NCBI GenBank assembly: GCA_900466475.1
Contig: UBMI01000021.1
Location: 124,001 to 188,000, forward strand
DNA: 64,000 nucleotides
Direction of reading: 5' to 3'
DNA from: Hyphomicrobiales bacterium
GTDB lineage: Bacteria > Pseudomonadota > Alphaproteobacteria > Rhizobiales > Rhizobiaceae
Below, piece after piece: positions 60,988-64,000 of the stretch. Every line of letters begins with the position of its first letter. Position 1 is the first letter of the stretch. Under the pieces are notes generated by a model, which made no database searches, had not been told where the DNA came from, and saw only the letters and a list, made by a program, of their open reading frames with translations. The translations under genes were made by a program, and so were the position numbers.

Positions 60988-62043
60988 TCACTTCCCCGCC
61001 GGCTTTACCGCCGCGCAGTCGGGCGCATGTTTGGGTCCCATCTGCTCAAGCAGACGCATTTGCGGGCGCTCGGGCGTGTCACGCGGCTGTACGTTGAACG
61101 GTTCGGTGGCCGGCCACCATTCTCCAGCCGCCCAGTAGGAGAAACCGATCCACGCGTCGCTATTGTCGGACATGGTGGTGAGCATCGTCTTCAGGCCATC
61201 GAGGCAATCTGCATTGGCAGACGCGCCGAATTCACCGAGGAAGCCGCGTTTGCCGTTCTTCTTTAGCCAACTGGTCACGTTGGTGATGGCATCGGTCGCG
61301 GCCTTTGCGCCCTCGCAGGTCTCGTGCGTGCCCGAAGAATCCGCGTCGAGATACTGATGAAATTCATAGGCGTAGAAATCGAGCGGATCACGTACGCCGA
61401 GCATGACGGTTCCGTTCGCGCCGCCGATCACATCGGTTTCCCAGCTTGCAGCTCCGCTCCAGGCCGTACCGGGAACGAGGATGAGATTGCGTGCGCCTAC
61501 CGCCCGAATGCCGCGGATCGCAGCATTAGCGGCTTTCAGCCAATCGGCCGCGGGAATGTCATGCGGCTCGTTCATCAGCCCGAAGAGCACGCCATCGTGA
61601 TTGGCAAATTCGACGGAAAGCCGAGCCCAGAAATCGGCGAAGGCTGCGTTCGTCGCCGGCGGCTTGCCGATCTGATCCTTGTCGTAATAGCCGAAATTAT
61701 GCGGATCGAGCAGCACACTCATCTTGTGCTTGCGAACCAGCGCGACCGTATCCTTCAAGCGCTGCAGTTCATCATCGTCGAGCCGTGCACCGAGCTTCGG
61801 CTGAAGCCGCTCCCAGCGGAAGGGCAGGCGGATGATCGTCATGCCCTTCTTCGCGAAATAGCTGATCGTTTCTTCGGTCGGGTAGGTGTAGTTCGTGCCG
61901 TAGACGCCACCGCGTTCGCCATATTCGCCGCCGGAGAGATTGACCCCGTAATAGCAAAGCGGTGCCTCGGTGGCATGAGCGATGGACGAAACGGCCGTAA
62001 CGGCGGCAACCAGCAGCCCGTGCAGCAGTCTTTTCCGTCTCAT
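60988..62043 (-). CDS. Secreted glycoside hydrolase family 5 (cellulase-like) protein
   Basis: The 351-residue protein has a signal peptide (RRKRLLHGLLVAAVTAVSSIAHA|TEAP). The GH5 TIM barrel shows MTIIRLPFRWERLQPK, VLLDPHNFGYYD, the acid/base Glu159 in FGLMNEPHD, FHQYLDADSSGTHETC and the nucleophile Glu271 in FLGEFGAS. The fold usually cuts beta-1,4-glucans. Inside a polysaccharide locus it probably trims or releases the polymer made by its neighbours. First gene of the minus-strand set, starting at 62043, divergent from the Wzz-type gene. Confidence 0.9.
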   Translation of the reverse strand: MRRKRLLHGLLVAAVTAVSSIAHATEAPLCYYGVNLSGGEYGERGGVYGTNYTYPTEETISYFAKKGMTIIRLPFRWERLQPKLGARLDDDELQRLKDTVALVRKHKMSVLLDPHNFGYYDKDQIGKPPATNAAFADFWARLSVEFANHDGVLFGLMNEPHDIPAADWLKAANAAIRGIRAVGARNLILVPGTAWSGAASWETDVIGGANGTVMLGVRDPLDFYAYEFHQYLDADSSGTHETCEGAKAATDAITNVTSWLKKNGKRGFLGEFGASANADCLDGLKTMLTTMSDNSDAWIGFSYWAAGEWWPATEPFNVQPRDTPERPQMRLLEQMGPKHAPDCAAVKPAGK

Positions 62044-62097
62044 GGCTATCCTCGCGGGGTCGCGGCAGGTCGCCACGTCGGCTTCGATGCCTGCATC

Positions 62098-62112
62098 TTA
62101 ACGGTCCGTTAG
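62098..62112. promoter_or_regulatory. Inverted repeat in the divergent polysaccharide promoter region
   Basis: TAACGG (62099-62104), T, CCGTTA (62106-62111) is a perfect six-base inverted repeat. It lies 56 bp upstream of the GH5 start and 62 bp upstream of the Wzz-type start, about midway in the 130-bp gap. It could be a shared operator. Confidence 0.5.
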
Positions 62113-62173
62113 CTAAGAATTTCTAAAGTCGCTCCTGCTTGGCCATGCTTTCTCGCCGGGCGGATGCGGTGAT

Positions 62174-63796
62174 ATGAAACAATATGACGGGAACAGGGTG
62201 AGCCGGTTGCCTGCCTGGCGCAGTTATGAGTCGTCTCAGCCTGCGCCTGAAGGCACTCGTGCGCGCAGCCCGATCATCCGGCCGACAGATTTCGTTCCGC
62301 CCCCACCGCCTCCCGAGCCCGCCCTGCCTCTGGTTCGGCCGGCAGCGTCGGAAAGCCGTCCTGCCGGGCCGCTCCGCGGCGATATTCCTGTCGTGCCCGA
62401 AACCGTTTCAACGCCGGAATCCGTGGTCGAGCAGACATCTGTTGTCGCCGAACCCTTGCTGGATATCAGATCTGCGGTTGCCGCCATCTGGAGCCGGCGT
62501 CTGATTATTGCCGGTCTTTGCCTCGTCGGTGCCGCTGCCGGTGCGGTGATCGCGCCTCGTATCCCGCAGAAATTCACCGCCGTTGCCGCCCTCTATTTCG
62601 ATCCGCGTCAGATCGGTCTTGCCGACAGCGGCTCACAGAATGCAGCGCCGTCGCCGGAAATGATTTCGACGCTGATCGACAGCCAGGTTCAACTGCTGAC
62701 CTCGGGCAACGTATTGCGTCGCGTAGCCGATGCTATGAAGCTCGATCAGGATCCGGAATTCACCGGTGGCAGGACAGATGGTGCTGCCATCATCGGCACT
62801 CTTCAGAAGGCTCTGCTGATCACGCGCGAGAACAATACTTACGTCGTCTCGCTCGCCGCAACGACGCGGGACCCGGAAAAGTCCGCAAAGCTCGCCAATC
62901 AGGTCGTCACCTCCTTCATGCAGGAGGAAAGCAGCGCATCGACCGGTCTTTACGAAACTACCTCGTCAGCACTCGACGGTCGCCTCGACGATCTGCGCCG
63001 GAAAGTGCAGGAAGCGGAGCAGGCGGTCGAAACCTTCCGCGCCGACAACGACATGGCGGCGACCGAGGGCAATCTGATTTCCGATCAGCGTCTTTCGTCC
63101 CTGAATACGCTGCTCGTTACCGCCCAGGAAAAGACCATTCAGGCCAAGGCCCGCGCCGATGCCGCTGCAAATCTGCGGGTCGAAGATGTCGTCGCAGGCA
63201 GCCAGACGGACGGCGCCACGGGCACATCGCCGCTCGTCAGCCTGCGGCAGCAATATGCCGCCCAGGCCGCAGTCGTCGGCAGCCTGCAGAGCCAGATGGG
63301 TTCGCGTCATCCGCGCCTTCAGGCTGCGCGCTCTTCGCTGGGTAGCATCGGAGCGGAAATCAAAGACGAACTCCAGCGCGTCGCGACTTCGGCAAGGGCA
63401 GAATACGAACAGGCGAAGAAGGCCGAGGACGATATCGCCAAGGAGCTGGCGGTACAGAAAGCCCTGCAGGCCACGACCTCGGACAAGCAGGTGCAGTTGA
63501 ACGAGCTGCAGCGCAAGGCGACGGCCGCCCGCGAACTCTACGAATCAGTTCTGAAGCGTTCCGGCGAGACCAGCGAAGAACAAAACCTCAGCCAGAGCAA
63601 TATCCGCGTCGTCTCCCCCGCAGAAGTTCCCGTGAAGGCGGATGGGCCGAGCAAGAAAGTCATCATGGTCGCTGGCATGATCGGTGGCTTGCTTGCAGGC
63701 TTTGCTGTCGGCGCCGGTTTTGCGATCCTCGCCGGCCTCTTTTCTCATCCGACCATCAGAAGCTATTTCCGCAAGCCCGTCCGCGCGTCCGCTTGA
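62174..63796 (+). CDS. Wzz-type polysaccharide co-polymerase (PCP-2-like, no kinase domain)
   Basis: The 540-residue protein has a proline-rich cytosolic N terminus (about 1-105, PPPPPPEPALPL), helix 1 (RRLIIAGLCLVGAAAGAVIA), the Wzz domain from FTAVAALYFDPRQIGLAD, and long coiled coils (LDDLRRKVQEAEQAVETFRAD and RAEYEQAKKAEDDIAKELAVQ). Helix 2 is VIMVAGMIGGLLAGFAVGAGFAILAGLF, and the end is short and basic. The P-x-G/PVKADGPSKK segment before helix 2 is the usual Wzz motif. It controls chain length and export at the inner membrane. ExoP-type proteins have a C-terminal tyrosine kinase that is absent here. Confidence 0.9.
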   Translation: MKQYDGNRVSRLPAWRSYESSQPAPEGTRARSPIIRPTDFVPPPPPPEPALPLVRPAASESRPAGPLRGDIPVVPETVSTPESVVEQTSVVAEPLLDIRSAVAAIWSRRLIIAGLCLVGAAAGAVIAPRIPQKFTAVAALYFDPRQIGLADSGSQNAAPSPEMISTLIDSQVQLLTSGNVLRRVADAMKLDQDPEFTGGRTDGAAIIGTLQKALLITRENNTYVVSLAATTRDPEKSAKLANQVVTSFMQEESSASTGLYETTSSALDGRLDDLRRKVQEAEQAVETFRADNDMAATEGNLISDQRLSSLNTLLVTAQEKTIQAKARADAAANLRVEDVVAGSQTDGATGTSPLVSLRQQYAAQAAVVGSLQSQMGSRHPRLQAARSSLGSIGAEIKDELQRVATSARAEYEQAKKAEDDIAKELAVQKALQATTSDKQVQLNELQRKATAARELYESVLKRSGETSEEQNLSQSNIRVVSPAEVPVKADGPSKKVIMVAGMIGGLLAGFAVGAGFAILAGLFSHPTIRSYFRKPVRASA

Positions 63797-63826
63797 TGGC
63801 AGCCTCCAATCTTCCTACATCCAGAA

Positions 63827-63854
63827 CATGGGCACCGCAAGAAGTGTGCCCATG
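63827..63854 (+). other. Perfect inverted repeat at the start of the last gene
   Basis: CATGGGCAC (63827-63835) and GTGCCCATG (63846-63854) are a perfect nine-base inverted repeat with ten bases between. The right arm contains an in-frame ATG (63852) that precedes the preferred start by five codons. It lies 30 bp after the co-polymerase stop and can form a stem in the transcript. Confidence 0.6.
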
Positions 63855-63866
63855 AGAGAGGTTGTG

Positions 63867-64000
63867 ATGCGGTTCGCTGCGATTGTCCTGCTGTCGCTTG
63901 TTGCCGGCGCGTCTGCTGCGCCCGCGTCTGCCATAGACTGGCAGAATTCCGGCAAGCAGGCCGTGCAGCCGCTCTATCCCTACAAGGATCTTCCGGGCGT
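63867..64000 (+). CDS. Secreted protein, N-terminal fragment (runs off the window)
   Basis: Forty-four codons are present: a signal peptide MRFAAIVLLSLVAGASAAPASA followed by IDWQNSGKQAVQPLYPYKDLPG. GAGAGAG six bases upstream supports the ATG at 63867; an ATG at 63852 would add five residues. It follows the co-polymerase gene by 70 bp in the same direction, so it probably belongs to the polysaccharide locus. Too little is visible to assign a family. Confidence 0.7.
   Translation, partial: MRFAAIVLLSLVAGASAAPASAIDWQNSGKQAVQPLYPYKDLPG

Noticed and set aside
1..64000. CRISPR arrays, insertion sequences, phage genes or rRNA
   Set aside because: No regularly spaced repeats, transposase, integrase or rRNA-like sequence was seen.

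Overview
The window is chromosomal DNA of an alphaproteobacterium of the Rhizobium/Agrobacterium group, probably Rhizobium sensu stricto. The basis is the GC-rich coding bias with long antisense shadow frames, the protein types (yejABEF, a cpa/Tad pilus locus, rhizobial-type nucleoside and polysaccharide genes) and a rhizobial-style intergenic palindrome present in two diverged copies. I see no IS element, phage, CRISPR array or rRNA. One tRNA gene, tRNA-Ser(GGA), is present. The content is mostly core-like, so novelty lies in arrangements, regulatory sites and one unusual fusion enzyme.

Left part (1-18,945). On the minus strand lie the start of dapB, an ABC exporter, glucokinase, methylglyoxal synthase and a murein endopeptidase. 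Next come an isochorismatase-fold protein and a divergent TetR regulator separated by 41 bp that hold a perfect palindromic operator. The yejABEF peptide importer is followed by a GhrA-type reductase, a small membrane protein, pncB, a DUF72 protein, small hypothetical proteins, an SRAP protein and the tRNA.

Nucleoside island (18,946-30,846). A BMP-type ABC nucleoside importer is co-transcribed with cdd, a purine nucleoside phosphorylase, deoC and deoA on the plus strand. It is preceded by a structured leader, and a strong terminator hairpin follows the binding-protein gene. A converging deoB-add-upp operon on the minus strand completes the salvage and degradation route: uptake, deamination, phosphorolysis, then pentose phosphate to aldolase cleavage, with uracil recovered by Upp. 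A small aspartic protease sits between the two operons.

Tad/Flp pilus locus (31,049-43,816). Minus-strand TadE-like pseudopilins and a free-standing secretin N-domain protein lie opposite two tandemly duplicated Flp pilins, the prepilin peptidase cpaA, and the cpaB-cpaC-cpaD-cpaE-cpaF-tadB-tadC operon. That operon has a consensus CtrA box upstream. LysE and a TadD-like TPR lipoprotein close the region.

Right part (43,958-64,000). An M17 aminopeptidase, a MarR regulator and an NlpC/P60 hydrolase come first. Then follows a minus-strand peptide/amide utilisation cluster (P1 peptidase, LysR, binding protein, two permeases, amidase) without any ATPase gene. A 975-residue kinase/M23-like/class III aminotransferase fusion lies next to purU. 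The window ends in a polysaccharide locus: acyltransferase, polymerase-like protein and GH5 glycanase, divergent from a Wzz-type co-polymerase and a truncated secreted protein.
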